Source: Streptomyces cylindrosporus
GTDB lineage: Bacteria > Actinomycetota > Actinomycetes > Streptomycetales > Streptomycetaceae
DNA: 64,000 nt
Assembly (NCBI RefSeq): GCF_022698165.1
Contig: NZ_JALDAY010000008.1
Coordinates: forward strand, 124,001 to 188,000
Direction of reading: 5' to 3'
The notes under the pieces are model-generated. The model ran no database searches, was not told the origin of the DNA, and saw nothing but the letters and a program-made list of their open reading frames with translations. Shown one piece after another: positions 34,674 through 41,808 of this stretch (within the stretch, counting starts at the first letter, position 1; each line of letters opens with the position of its first letter). A program made the translations under genes and the position numbers.

Positions 34674-35231
34674 TTACCGCACAAGCCCCAGCTCAGGGTC
34701 CTCGCGCAGTTTCCCGAGCGCCCGGGACACCGCCGACTTGACCGTGCCCACCGACACCCCGAGCACCTCGGCCGTCTGGACCTCGCTGAGGTCCTCGTAG
34801 TACCTCAGCACGACCATCGCCCGCTGCCGGTCGGGCAGCTTCATGATCGCCCTCCACATCGCGTCGTGCAGCGCCTGCTGCTCGGCCGGGTCCTCCCCGT
34901 CCGGCAACGGCTCCGGCTCGGGCAGCTCCTCGCACACGAACTCGTCGACCTTGCGCTTGCGCCACTGCGAGGTGCGCGTGTTCAGCAGCGCCCGGCGCAC
35001 ATAGCCGTCCAGCGCCCGGTGGTCCTCGATCCGCTCCCAGGCGACGTACGTCTTGGTGAGCGCGGTCTGCAGCAGGTCCTCCGCGTCGCTCGGGTTCGCG
35101 GTCAGCGACCGGGCGGTGCGCAGCAGCACCGGCTGCCGGGCCCTGACGTACGAGGCGAACGACGGGTACGGCAGGGTCTGCGTCGCCGGGCCGGCGGCGG
35201 TCGAAGCGCTGGTGCAGACGGGTGTGGTCAT
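34674..35231 (-). CDS. SigE-family ECF RNA polymerase sigma factor
   Basis: A 185-residue sigma factor. Region 2 is SFASYVRARQPVLLRTARSL, DAEDLLQTALTKTYVAWERI, LDGYVRRALLNTRTSQWRKR. Region 4 is AIMKLPDRQRAMVVLRYYED and LSEVQTAEVLGVSVGTVKSA. The length and the PSFASYVRARQPVLLRTA start match the SigE-family subgroup (TIGR02983). No anti-sigma factor gene is adjacent, typical of the subgroup. The ATG at 35231 gives a 20-residue non-conserved leader. Confidence 0.9.
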   Translation of the reverse strand: MTTPVCTSASTAAGPATQTLPYPSFASYVRARQPVLLRTARSLTANPSDAEDLLQTALTKTYVAWERIEDHRALDGYVRRALLNTRTSQWRKRKVDEFVCEELPEPEPLPDGEDPAEQQALHDAMWRAIMKLPDRQRAMVVLRYYEDLSEVQTAEVLGVSVGTVKSAVSRALGKLREDPELGLVR

Positions 35232-35407
35232 GGCTCCACGCTATGAGCGAGGGCACCTCCGGCTCATCGGCCGCAGGTCCCGAAGGCGAGTCCGCCTCAG
35301 GTTGTAGGGGTGGGGCTGACTCCACCTCCTGAAGGTGGACGGACGGGGCCGGACTACTGCGGGATGACCCCTGGGGGGCGCTCGGGGGTGCGGGCGGGCG
35401 GAGGCCA

Positions 35408-35499
35408 GGCGGGAGCCATCTGGGTGCCGGGGCGGGAGCCATCTGGGTGCCGGGGCGGGACCCGTCTGGATGTCGCCGCGGGACCCGTCTGGATGGCGG
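35408..35499. repeat. Tandem repeat, four units of 23 bp
   Basis: Units start at 35408, 35431, 35454 and 35477. The first two are identical (GGCGGGAGCCATCTGGGTGC plus CGG); the last two share GCGGGACCCGTCTGGAT with small changes. It lies between the convergent or divergent ends of the sigma and thiolase genes, with no coding signal. The same 23-bp period recurs in the next array. Confidence 0.8.
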
Positions 35500-35523
35500 G
35501 GCGGACACTCTCCCGTCGGTTTC

Positions 35524-35569
35524 GTCCGAGGTCAGGACGGTCAGTCGTCCGAGGTCAGGACCGTCAGTC
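35524..35569. repeat. Tandem 23-bp duplication covering the thiolase stop codon
   Basis: GTCCGAGGTCAGGACGGTCAGTC (here split: GTCCGAGGTCAG, GACGGTCAGTC) at 35524-35546 is repeated at 35547-35569 with one change. A third, diverged copy continues into the thiolase coding sequence from 35570. The TCA at 35564-35566 is the thiolase stop, so the array arose by duplicating the gene's 3' end. Confidence 0.75.
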
Positions 35570-36730
35570 GTCCGCGGCCAGGACCAGGCCCGACGTGGGC
35601 ACGCCGGTGCCGGCCGTGACCAGGACCCGCTCGGCCCCGGGTATGGGGTTCACCGCCGTACCCCGTAGCTGCCTCACCCCCTCCGCGATCCCGTTCATCC
35701 CGTGGAGGTACGCCTCCCCGAGCTGTCCTCCGTGCGTGTTGATCGGCAACCTCTCCTCGGCCACGAACTCCGCCGCCTCCCCCTTCCCGCAGAACCCGAA
35801 CTCCTCCAGCTGCATCAGCACGAACGGTGTGAAGTGGTCGTACAGGATCGCCACGTCCACCTCGGCCGGCCCCAGGCCCGCCGTCCGCCACAGCTGGCGG
35901 GCCACCACGTCCATCTCCGGCAGGCCGGTCAGGTCGTCGCGGTAGAAGCTGGTCATCTGCTCCTGGCCGCGGCCCGCGCCCTGGGCGGCCGCCGCGATGA
36001 CGGCCGGTGGGTGCGGCAGGTCACGGGCCCGCTCCACCGAGGTGACCACGATCGCCTGGCCGCCGTCCGTCTCCTGGCAGCAGTCCAGCAGCCGGAGCGG
36101 CTCGACTATCCAGCGCGAGGCCGCGTGGTCGGCGAGGGTGATGGGACGGCCGTGGAAGTACGCGGCGGGGTTCGTCGCCGCCCACTTCCGGTCCACCACC
36201 GCCACATGCCCGAAGGCCTCCGGGGTCAGCCCGTACGTGTGCAGATACCGCTGGGCCGCCATCGCCACCCAGGACGCCGGGGTGAGCAGCCCGAACGGCA
36301 GGGACCAGCCGAGCGCCGCGCCCTCCGCCGACGGCTCCCGGTGCTGGACGCCGGAGCCGAAGCGGCGGCCGGATCTCTCGTTGAAGGCGCGGTAGCAGAC
36401 GACCACTTCCGCGACCCCCGTGGCCACCGCGAGCGCCGCCTGCTGGACCGTCGCGCAGGCCGCGCCGCCGCCGTAGTGGATGCGGGAGAAGAAGGACAGC
36501 TCTCCGATGCCGGCCGCCTGGGCGACGGTGATCTCCGGGCTGGTGTCCATCGTGAACGTGACCATCCCGTCCACGTCCCCCGGGGTCAGCCCCGCGTCGT
36601 CGAGCGCGGCCCGCACCGCCTCCACCGCCAGCCGCAGCTCGCTGCGCCCGGAATCCTTGGAGAACTCGGTGGCCCCGATGCCGGCGATCGCGGCCCGGCC
36701 GCCGAGGGCGTCCCGCTTGCGCACGCTCAC
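35564..36730 (-). CDS. Thiolase-fold lipid-transfer protein / aldolase (SCP-x, Ltp2-like)
   Basis: 388 residues. Thiolase-superfamily features: AAIAGIGATEFSKDSGRSEL, LAVEAVRAALDDAGLTPGDV, HYGGGAACATVQQAALAVAT (nucleophile loop, with the Cys position altered as in non-decarboxylating members) and LPINTHGGQLGEAYLHGMNG (His loop). Ltp2 proteins of mycobacteria are retro-aldolases that release propionyl-CoA in steroid side-chain degradation and act with a DUF35 partner. The same gene order (hydratase-DUF35, MaoC, thiolase) is present here. The GTG start overlaps the MaoC stop by four bases. Confidence 0.85.
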   Translation of the reverse strand: MSVRKRDALGGRAAIAGIGATEFSKDSGRSELRLAVEAVRAALDDAGLTPGDVDGMVTFTMDTSPEITVAQAAGIGELSFFSRIHYGGGAACATVQQAALAVATGVAEVVVCYRAFNERSGRRFGSGVQHREPSAEGAALGWSLPFGLLTPASWVAMAAQRYLHTYGLTPEAFGHVAVVDRKWAATNPAAYFHGRPITLADHAASRWIVEPLRLLDCCQETDGGQAIVVTSVERARDLPHPPAVIAAAAQGAGRGQEQMTSFYRDDLTGLPEMDVVARQLWRTAGLGPAEVDVAILYDHFTPFVLMQLEEFGFCGKGEAAEFVAEERLPINTHGGQLGEAYLHGMNGIAEGVRQLRGTAVNPIPGAERVLVTAGTGVPTSGLVLAADD

Positions 36731-37164
36731 CGGGCACCCCCCGAGGGGACGCTGACCGTGACCGTGACCGTGCCCGTGACGTGTCTGCCGATGCCGTTCG
36801 CCCCGACCACCTTCACGGTCGCCGTCGCCGTCGCCGTGACCGCGTCGGTCTCCTCGGTCACTTCCTCGACCGTGCCCGTCAACACCATCGTGTCCCCCGG
36901 GTAGTTGGGCGCCCCCAGCCGTATGGCCACCTTGCGGAGCACGGCCGTCGGACCGAAGTGGTCGGTGATGTAGCGGCCGACCAGGCCGTTGGTCGTCAGG
37001 ATGTTCATGAAGATGTCCGGGGAGCCCTTCTGCCGGGCCAGCTCGGCGTCGTGGTGAACGTCCTGGTAGTCGCGGGAGGCGATGGCCCCGGCGACGATCA
37101 GGGTGCGGGTGATCGGGATCTCCAGTGGCGGCAGTTGCTCGCCGGCCCTGACCTGCCTGCTCAT
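36727..37164 (-). CDS. MaoC family dehydratase (ChsH1-like)
   Basis: A 145-residue hotdog-fold protein: PPLEIPITRTLIVAGAIASR, the hydratase signature DYQDVHHDAELARQKGSPDI, FMNILTTNGLVGRYITDHFG. In the mycobacterial ChsH1-ChsH2 system such a small MaoC protein carries the catalytic Asp/His pair and forms a heteromeric enoyl-CoA hydratase with the hydratase-DUF35 protein. It overlaps both neighbours by four bases, so all three are stoichiometrically coupled. The substrate is unproven. Confidence 0.87.
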   Translation of the reverse strand: MSRQVRAGEQLPPLEIPITRTLIVAGAIASRDYQDVHHDAELARQKGSPDIFMNILTTNGLVGRYITDHFGPTAVLRKVAIRLGAPNYPGDTMVLTGTVEEVTEETDAVTATATATVKVVGANGIGRHVTGTVTVTVSVPSGGAR

Positions 37165-38090
37165 GCGACCTCCTCCCGGGCGCGGAACACGGGCAGCACC
37201 AACTCGTCGTCGTACCGCTGGAATTCGAGATGGACGGGCAGGCCTATGTGCACCTTGTCGTAGGGCGTGCCGATGACGTTGCTGATCATGCGGACGCCTT
37301 CGGCCAGCTCCACCAGGGCGACCGCGTAAGGGGGGTCGAACGCCGGGAAGGGGGGGTGGTGCATGACGACGTACGAATAGACCGTGCCCTCGCCGCTCGC
37401 CTCCAGCGTGTCCCAGTCCAGGGCGCCGCACGCGTTGCAGCCCGGGAGCCAGGGGAAGCGGAGGGTGGTGCAGGACGTGCAGCGCTGGATGAGGAGGCGG
37501 TGTTGTTCGACTCCTTCCCAGAAGCCGGCGTTGTCACGGTTGACGACCGGGCGCGGGCGGCGGGGCTGCTCCTGTGGCCGACTCCGGGCCGCGGGGGCGT
37601 ACTTGAGGATGCGGAAGCGGTGGGTGCCGGCCAGGGCGCGGTCCGGGCCCGCGCGGACGTCCGTGCGTGTCGTGACGAAGTAGCCCGTGCCGAGTTTGGT
37701 CGTCTTGCGCTCCGAGACCGACTCGATCACCGTGTCGAAGGTGACCTCGTCGCCCGGGCGCAGGGCTCTGACGTACTCCTGCTCGCAGTCGGTGGCGACG
37801 ACCGAGGTGCAGCCCGCTTCGTCGAGCAGGCCGAGGAGTTCGTCGAACGCCGCGGAGCGGCCCGAGTGGCCGGAGAGGCCGCCCATCGTCCAGGCCTGGA
37901 GCATGGTGGGCGGGGCCATGGCGTCCGGGCCCTCGTACGCCGGGTTGGTGTCGCCCATCGCCTCGCACCAGTGCCGGATCATGGGCAGGTTGACGGGGTC
38001 CTTGCCCTGGCCGGCGACGGCGGCCGCGCGTCCTTCGTACGTCTTCAGCCGCATCCCCAGCTCATCGCTCGCCTCCGGCCCACCGCTCAT
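37161..38090 (-). CDS. MaoC-like hydratase N-domain fused to DUF35 zinc-ribbon/OB-fold (ChsH2-like)
   Basis: A 309-residue fusion. Residues about 10-155 are a MaoC-like hydratase N-domain (INLPMIRHWCEAMGDTNPAY with V at the first position here, then MAPPTMLQAWTMGGL and DCEQEYVRALRPGDEVTFDT). Residues about 175-300 are DUF35: NAGFWEGVEQHRLLIQRCTS, CTTLRFPWLPGCNACGALDW (four zinc Cys) and an OB fold VYSYVVMHHPPFPAFDPPYA. In ChsH2 the DUF35 part docks the partner aldolase. It is the first gene of the operon; the ATG at 38090 has GAGGGGG upstream. Confidence 0.87.
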   Translation of the reverse strand: MSGGPEASDELGMRLKTYEGRAAAVAGQGKDPVNLPMIRHWCEAMGDTNPAYEGPDAMAPPTMLQAWTMGGLSGHSGRSAAFDELLGLLDEAGCTSVVATDCEQEYVRALRPGDEVTFDTVIESVSERKTTKLGTGYFVTTRTDVRAGPDRALAGTHRFRILKYAPAARSRPQEQPRRPRPVVNRDNAGFWEGVEQHRLLIQRCTSCTTLRFPWLPGCNACGALDWDTLEASGEGTVYSYVVMHHPPFPAFDPPYAVALVELAEGVRMISNVIGTPYDKVHIGLPVHLEFQRYDDELVLPVFRAREEVA

Positions 38091-38178
38091 CGTCGCCCCC
38101 TCGTGCCGTGCCGCATCGCATTGACACTTCTGGTACACCGCAGCCGCCGGCCGGGTTCCCTCGACTCCGACAGGAGTT

Positions 38179-38195
38179 TCTGACTGTCCGTCAGA
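38179..38195 (-). promoter_or_regulatory. Palindromic operator before the hydratase-MaoC-thiolase operon
   Basis: TCTGAC-TGTCC-GTCAGA is a perfect 17-base inverted repeat 89 bases upstream of the first start codon. It is typical of a TetR-family site controlling CoA-ester catabolic operons. No regulator gene is adjacent. Confidence 0.6.
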
Positions 38196-38227
38196 TTTGA
38201 TGCACTGTCAAGGTGGGCCTCGGCCAG

Positions 38228-38343
38228 GCGAAAACGCCTGTGCCCGCCACACGCGAAAACACCTGTGCCCGCCATCTGTGAAAACACCTGCGCGCGCCAT
38301 CTGTGAAAACCCCGCGCCCGCCACACGCGAAAACGCCTGCGCG
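38228..38343. repeat. Tandem repeat, about 4.6 units of 25 bp
   Basis: Units begin at 38228, 38253, 38278, 38303 (24 bp) and 38327 (partial), with consensus GYGAAAACRCCTG followed by YGCCCGCCAYMY. The GAAAAC core is invariant and unusually A-rich for this DNA. It lies between the divergent-tail side of the lipid operon promoter and the nepA-like 3' end. It is not a CRISPR: units are contiguous without unique spacers. Confidence 0.8.
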
Positions 38344-38448
38344 GCGATGCCGAAGCACCGCCGCGCAGACGCGTTACACCCCACGGAGCACACCCCTCGG
38401 GTCCCTTCCTCCCGGGCCCTCCGACGGCCGGGAGTCAGGGACGGCGGC

Positions 38449-38760
38449 TCACCAGAGGTTGGTGAAGTTGACGGCGACGTTCTCGTTTCCCTGGTTGATG
38501 GCCGTGAACGCGGAGCCGTTGACCTGGGCGGTGTTGCTCTGGTTCGAGGCGCCGGAGCCGACCGCGTTCTGCTGCGTGGTGGACGAGTTGCCGTTGTTGT
38601 CGTGGCCGACGCCGCTGCCGACGATGCTCGCGACACCCGCGTTCGATCCGTCGTCCGCGAAGCCGCCGTTGTCCGCCGCCGCGACGCCGGTGAACAGGGC
38701 GGCTGCCAGCGGGAGGGCGGAGACGGCGGCGATGACGCGGGCGGTACGGATGCTTGCCAT
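38449..38760 (-). CDS. nepA: NepA-like secreted spore/cell-wall structural protein
   Basis: A 103-residue protein with a signal peptide (RVIAAVSALPLAAALFTGVA, cleavage near AAA/DN) and a short mature part very rich in Asn, Gln, Ser and Gly: VGSGVGHDNNGNSSTTQQNA, VGSGASNQSNTAQVNGSAFT, INQGNENVAVNFTNLW. Composition recalls amyloid-forming coat proteins. In S. coelicolor NepA is a structural cell-wall protein needed for spore dormancy and depends on SigN. The assignment rests on composition, size and remembered position; chaplin and rodlin motifs are absent. GGAGGAAG precedes the ATG. A CCGGC-N5-GCCGG hairpin lies in the leader (38778-38792). Confidence 0.7.
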   Translation of the reverse strand: MASIRTARVIAAVSALPLAAALFTGVAAADNGGFADDGSNAGVASIVGSGVGHDNNGNSSTTQQNAVGSGASNQSNTAQVNGSAFTAINQGNENVAVNFTNLW

Positions 38761-39109
38761 GTTTCTTCCTCCAGAACCCGGCTTCTTGCCGGAAGTACGT
38801 CAAGTAAGGCTGTTACCAGGGCAGTTGGCCGACCGCCTCGGTGTTGTGCACGACGTCGCGAGACCAGAGTTGCCCACCGAATCCCCGGCGAACCACCCCG
38901 GAAGCCCCGATTCCCACTCAAGTGCTACGACAAGTCGATAAACCCCTTTCACCACTTCCAACGCCCAGGTCGGGGCAGTACGGGCGAGTCGGCCCCAAGC
39001 GCCGCAGGCGGTGAAGCGTTCCGGCAGATTTCCGGCCAATTCGTTTCGGCCCGGCGAGTCGCGGCCGAGCCCTCTTCCCTTTTTCGAACATGCGTACGAA
39101 CATGGAGTC
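38761..39109. other. Divergent spacer between nepA-like gene and Prim-Pol gene
   Basis: 349 bases, relatively AT-rich in places (CTATACG-free but with TACGACAAGTCGATAAACC). It contains the nepA-like leader with its small hairpin and ribosome site on the minus strand. I searched by eye for a GTTT / GGGTAT sigma-type promoter on the minus strand and found only a weak match (ACTT, 16 bases, GGGAAT, near 38890). No gene is seen. Confidence 0.4.
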
Positions 39110-39979
39110 ATGGCCACCATCGACCGGCAGGCCACGACGCTGGCCCTCGCACACGCTTTGTCAGCCGCCGAGCGCGGACTGGCCGTCATCCCCCTGTCCC
39201 GGACCAAACTCCCGGCCCTGCGCTCCCCCCACCGCGACGACCCCGACCCCCACCGCTGCCACGGCGAGTGCGGCCGCCTCGGCCACGGCGTGTACGACGC
39301 CTCGACCGACCCGGCGCGCATCCGCGAACTGTTCGCCGCCGCGCCCTGGGCGACCGGCTACGGCATCGCCTGCGGGCTGCCCCCGCACCACCTGATCGGC
39401 ATCGACCTCGACACGAAGACCGGCACCGACTCCTCCACGGCCCTGCGCGAACTGGCCCTGCGGCACCTGTTCACCATCCCGGACACGGTGGTCGTGCTCA
39501 CGCCCAGCGGCGGCCGCCACCTCTGGCTGACCGGCCCGTCCGACGCGGCCGTACCCAATTCGGCCGGCCGCCTCGCCCCCGGCATCGACATCCGCGGCGC
39601 CGGCGGCTACCTCGTCGGCCCCGGCTCCCGTACCGAACACGGCGTGTACGCGACCGCCCCCGGCACCGCCCACCTCGCACCCGCCGTCTGCCCGCCTGCC
39701 CTGCTGCGCCTGCTCCTGCCGCCGCCGCGCCCCGTCCACCCCGCGACCCACCCCTCGGCCGGCGACCACGGGCAGGGCCTGGTGCAGTTCGTGCTCGCCG
39801 CGCACGAGGGACAGCGCAACACCCGCCTGTTCTGGGCCGCCTGCCGCGCCTACGAGAACGGCATCGGGCCGGCCCTCGTCGCCCCGCTGGTCGACGCGGC
39901 GCTCAACACCGGCCTGTCGGAACGGGAGGCGCGGGCGACGATCGCGTCGGCGGCACGGATGACGGGGCACCGCCCCTGA
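39110..39979 (+). CDS. Bifunctional DNA primase/polymerase-domain protein (Prim-Pol/AEP)
   Basis: A 289-residue protein: LSAAERGLAVIPLSRTKLPA, CHGECGRLGHGVYDASTDPA (Cys/His positions), ATGYGIACGLPPHHLIGIDL with D-L-D (GIDLDTK) catalytic acids, LTPSGGRHLWLTGPSDAAVP (SxH-type motif) and IDIRGAGGYLVGPGS. These are the AEP primase motifs. The C-terminal 90 residues (HEGQRNTRLFWAACRAYENG) form a helical PriCT-like tail. It is a stand-alone gene with no helicase nearby. The ATG at 39110 has GGAG only two bases upstream. Confidence 0.85.
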   Translation: MATIDRQATTLALAHALSAAERGLAVIPLSRTKLPALRSPHRDDPDPHRCHGECGRLGHGVYDASTDPARIRELFAAAPWATGYGIACGLPPHHLIGIDLDTKTGTDSSTALRELALRHLFTIPDTVVVLTPSGGRHLWLTGPSDAAVPNSAGRLAPGIDIRGAGGYLVGPGSRTEHGVYATAPGTAHLAPAVCPPALLRLLLPPPRPVHPATHPSAGDHGQGLVQFVLAAHEGQRNTRLFWAACRAYENGIGPALVAPLVDAALNTGLSEREARATIASAARMTGHRP

Positions 39980-40087
39980 GGCCAGGCACACCCAGCACCC
40001 AGCAGGCAGGGCGGCGGCAGGCAGGCCCCAGGAAGGCGCCGGAAGAACCGAAGGAACCAGATGCAAGACCGCCCTAGAGTGCGGATC

Positions 40088-40516
40088 ATGTCGCTGACCC
40101 GCGTGATCCTCACTTCCGGCCGCTCCGTCGACCTGTCCGAGGTGCGATTCTCGTCGACGTACGGAGGGATGCTGGAGGGTTATCCCTGCAAGCCGGTCAA
40201 CGAGATGAAGATCAAGGGTCTGCTGCACACGGCCGAGAGCGCCTTCCGCGCGCCGGTCCACCTGGTGCCGCCCGAGCGCGAATACCCGGACCAGTACGCC
40301 GGCGCGTTCGGGCCGGTCGAGGTGCTGCCGCCGGTGGCCTGTGTCGGCGCCTTCCGCTCCACGGCCCTCGACCCGGCGCACGACCCGGTGCTCTTCCGCT
40401 CGGCCCTGACGGTCATATGGTTCCAGTCCACGCCCCGGGTGCCGTCGGACTGCGACGCGGTCACGGCACTGCGGGACGTGGACTGGGAGGGGCTCGCCGA
40501 GGACTACGAGCTGTAG
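40088..40516 (+). CDS. Conserved hypothetical protein, 142 residues
   Basis: A soluble protein: LTRVILTSGRSVDLSEVRFS, TYGGMLEGYPCKPVNEMKIK, FRAPVHLVPPEREYPDQYAG and VIWFQSTPRVPSDCDAVTAL, ending EGLAEDYEL. I recognise a conserved actinobacterial family without known function. The ATG at 40088 is preceded by TAGAGT at 40075-40080 with a seven-base gap, so it may be leaderless; an in-frame start at 40061 is less likely. Confidence 0.65.
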   Translation: MSLTRVILTSGRSVDLSEVRFSSTYGGMLEGYPCKPVNEMKIKGLLHTAESAFRAPVHLVPPEREYPDQYAGAFGPVEVLPPVACVGAFRSTALDPAHDPVLFRSALTVIWFQSTPRVPSDCDAVTALRDVDWEGLAEDYEL

Positions 40517-40541
40517 GCCCCGAGGACTGCCTGGGCGCGGG

Positions 40542-41426
40542 TCAGCCGTTGCCGCCCCGGCAGCGCTCGGTCGCCTCGCAGCCCCGCTGGTACGGGTTCG
40601 CCTGGACGGGCGGGATGTTCAGGCCCGTGTCCCAGGAGAAGTGGGCGTCCCGGTCGGTGATCGGGTTGTAGCGGAAGTTGCGGTTGTAGTTGGGGTTCGC
40701 CACCCAGCGGTCGTAACGGAAGGTGACGCTCTGCGGCATCAGGATCGAGCCGTTGGCCCGGCCTTCCATCGTGTAGATGTGGACGCCGGTGATCGCCTGC
40801 GGCGGGATGCGGCGGAAGAAGGCCCACTCGTCCTGGCTCGCGTAGTGGTCGTGCAGCGACCTGTCGCCCCGCAGCTGGTCCGGGACGTGCAGGATGAACT
40901 GCGCGAACTGCGGGTTGATCGTGTACACGAAGGTCCGGTCGGTGATCACCGAGTGCTGGCAGCTGGACGTCACCAGCCAGCCGACGACCGGGATGGACTG
41001 GCCGATCGACCACCCCACGCCCTGGCAGCGCGGCTGGCTCGCGGACGCGGCGAGGTTGCGCATGCCCTGGCTGCGCGCGAACTGCTCGGCCACGCCACGC
41101 GTACCCGACGTGGAGATGTAACCGCTGTTGTTGGCCCGGTCGCCGCGGACGTGCGCCACCAGGTCGTAGTTCGTCCCGCGCGAGACGAAGCCGTTGGCGA
41201 AGATGTCGTTCGGGTAGCGGGAGTCGCCGCGGTACATCACGCCGGGCAGCGAGCCCTGGGACAGTGCGCCGTTCGGCTCGTCCTGCGCGCTGGCCCTGCC
41301 CGTGTTCGTCACGAGGGCGCCGGCGGCGACGATCGCGACGAGCAGCAGCTGCATGACGAGGAGGACGGGCCGCGACATCCTCCGAGACGCCTGGCGCCGG
41401 AAGGACCCGGCGTTGGTGTGGGACAT
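40542..41426 (-). CDS. Secreted cholera-toxin-A/pertussis-type ADP-ribosyltransferase
   Basis: A 294-residue protein with signal peptide (RPVLLVMQLLLVAIVAAGAL, cleavage near ASA/QD). The enzyme core matches cholera toxin A in order: VMYRGDSRYPNDIFANGFVS (R motif), NYDLVAHVRG, NNSGYISTSGTRG (STS motif) and YASQDEWAFFRRIPPQAITG. In the last motif the catalytic Glu aligns with CTA Glu112 and is preceded by Gln two residues earlier, giving QxE rather than the arginine-specific ExE. QxE enzymes modify Asn, Cys, or guanine in DNA. Four Cys suggest disulfides. It is exported, and no immunity gene is evident. GGAGAA lies upstream of the ATG. Confidence 0.82.
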   Translation of the reverse strand: MSHTNAGSFRRQASRRMSRPVLLVMQLLLVAIVAAGALVTNTGRASAQDEPNGALSQGSLPGVMYRGDSRYPNDIFANGFVSRGTNYDLVAHVRGDRANNSGYISTSGTRGVAEQFARSQGMRNLAASASQPRCQGVGWSIGQSIPVVGWLVTSSCQHSVITDRTFVYTINPQFAQFILHVPDQLRGDRSLHDHYASQDEWAFFRRIPPQAITGVHIYTMEGRANGSILMPQSVTFRYDRWVANPNYNRNFRYNPITDRDAHFSWDTGLNIPPVQANPYQRGCEATERCRGGNG

Positions 41427-41553
41427 GCGTGCTTCTCCAGTGTTCGGTCTGCCGGAAACCGGCCTGACCCGACCGAATCTGGCGCACCGGAAGTTGATCC
41501 TCACCCCCTTCCACCAGGGCAATCAATCCCATGGCGGGCCCGGACGAACGCCG

Positions 41554-41584
41554 ATGGGGTGCCTCTCGGTGAGAGACACCCCAT
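41554..41584 (-). terminator. Hairpin terminator after tRNA-Ser(TGA)
   Basis: ATGGGGTG and CACCCCAT arms continue into CTCTC/GAGAG with one internal mismatch; the loop is GGT. It lies 26 bases past the tRNA on the minus strand, between it and the ADP-ribosyltransferase gene. Confidence 0.75.
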
Positions 41585-41610
41585 CTGACGAGCACGGTCT
41601 ACGGCCTGTG

Positions 41611-41697
41611 CGGAGGCGGTGGGATTTGAACCCACGGTGACATCGCTGCCACGACGGTTTTCAAGACCGTTCCCTTCGGCCGCTCGGGCACGCCTCC
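41611..41697 (-). tRNA. tRNA-Ser (anticodon TGA)
   Basis: An 87-base type II tRNA. GGAGGCG and CGCCTCC pair with discriminator G. The anticodon stem-loop ACGGT-CTTGAAA-ACCGT gives TGA (Ser UCA). The long variable arm contains GTGGCAGCGATGTCAC. The T loop is GGGTTCAAATCCC. No CCA is encoded. Confidence 0.96.
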
Positions 41698-41808
41698 CCG
41701 CGCCGCCCTGGAGATCGGCGGCGCGGGGACAAGAGTAACGGGTTGGTCCACGCGCGCGTGGGGCAGTTGTCGCCGAACCGGGGAGGTACGCGCGCGTGGG
41801 TCGAGGGA

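Noticed and set aside
38228..38343. CRISPR-like array
   Set aside because: Units are contiguous and similar throughout, with no unique spacers, and no cas genes are present.
38449..38760. Chaplin or rodlin
   Set aside because: The chaplin hydrophobic core with paired Cys and the rodlin sequence are absent; a NepA-like assignment fits better.
41611..41697. Integration site for a mobile element at tRNA-Ser(TGA)
   Set aside because: No integrase gene and no repeated tRNA 3' end was found within the window.
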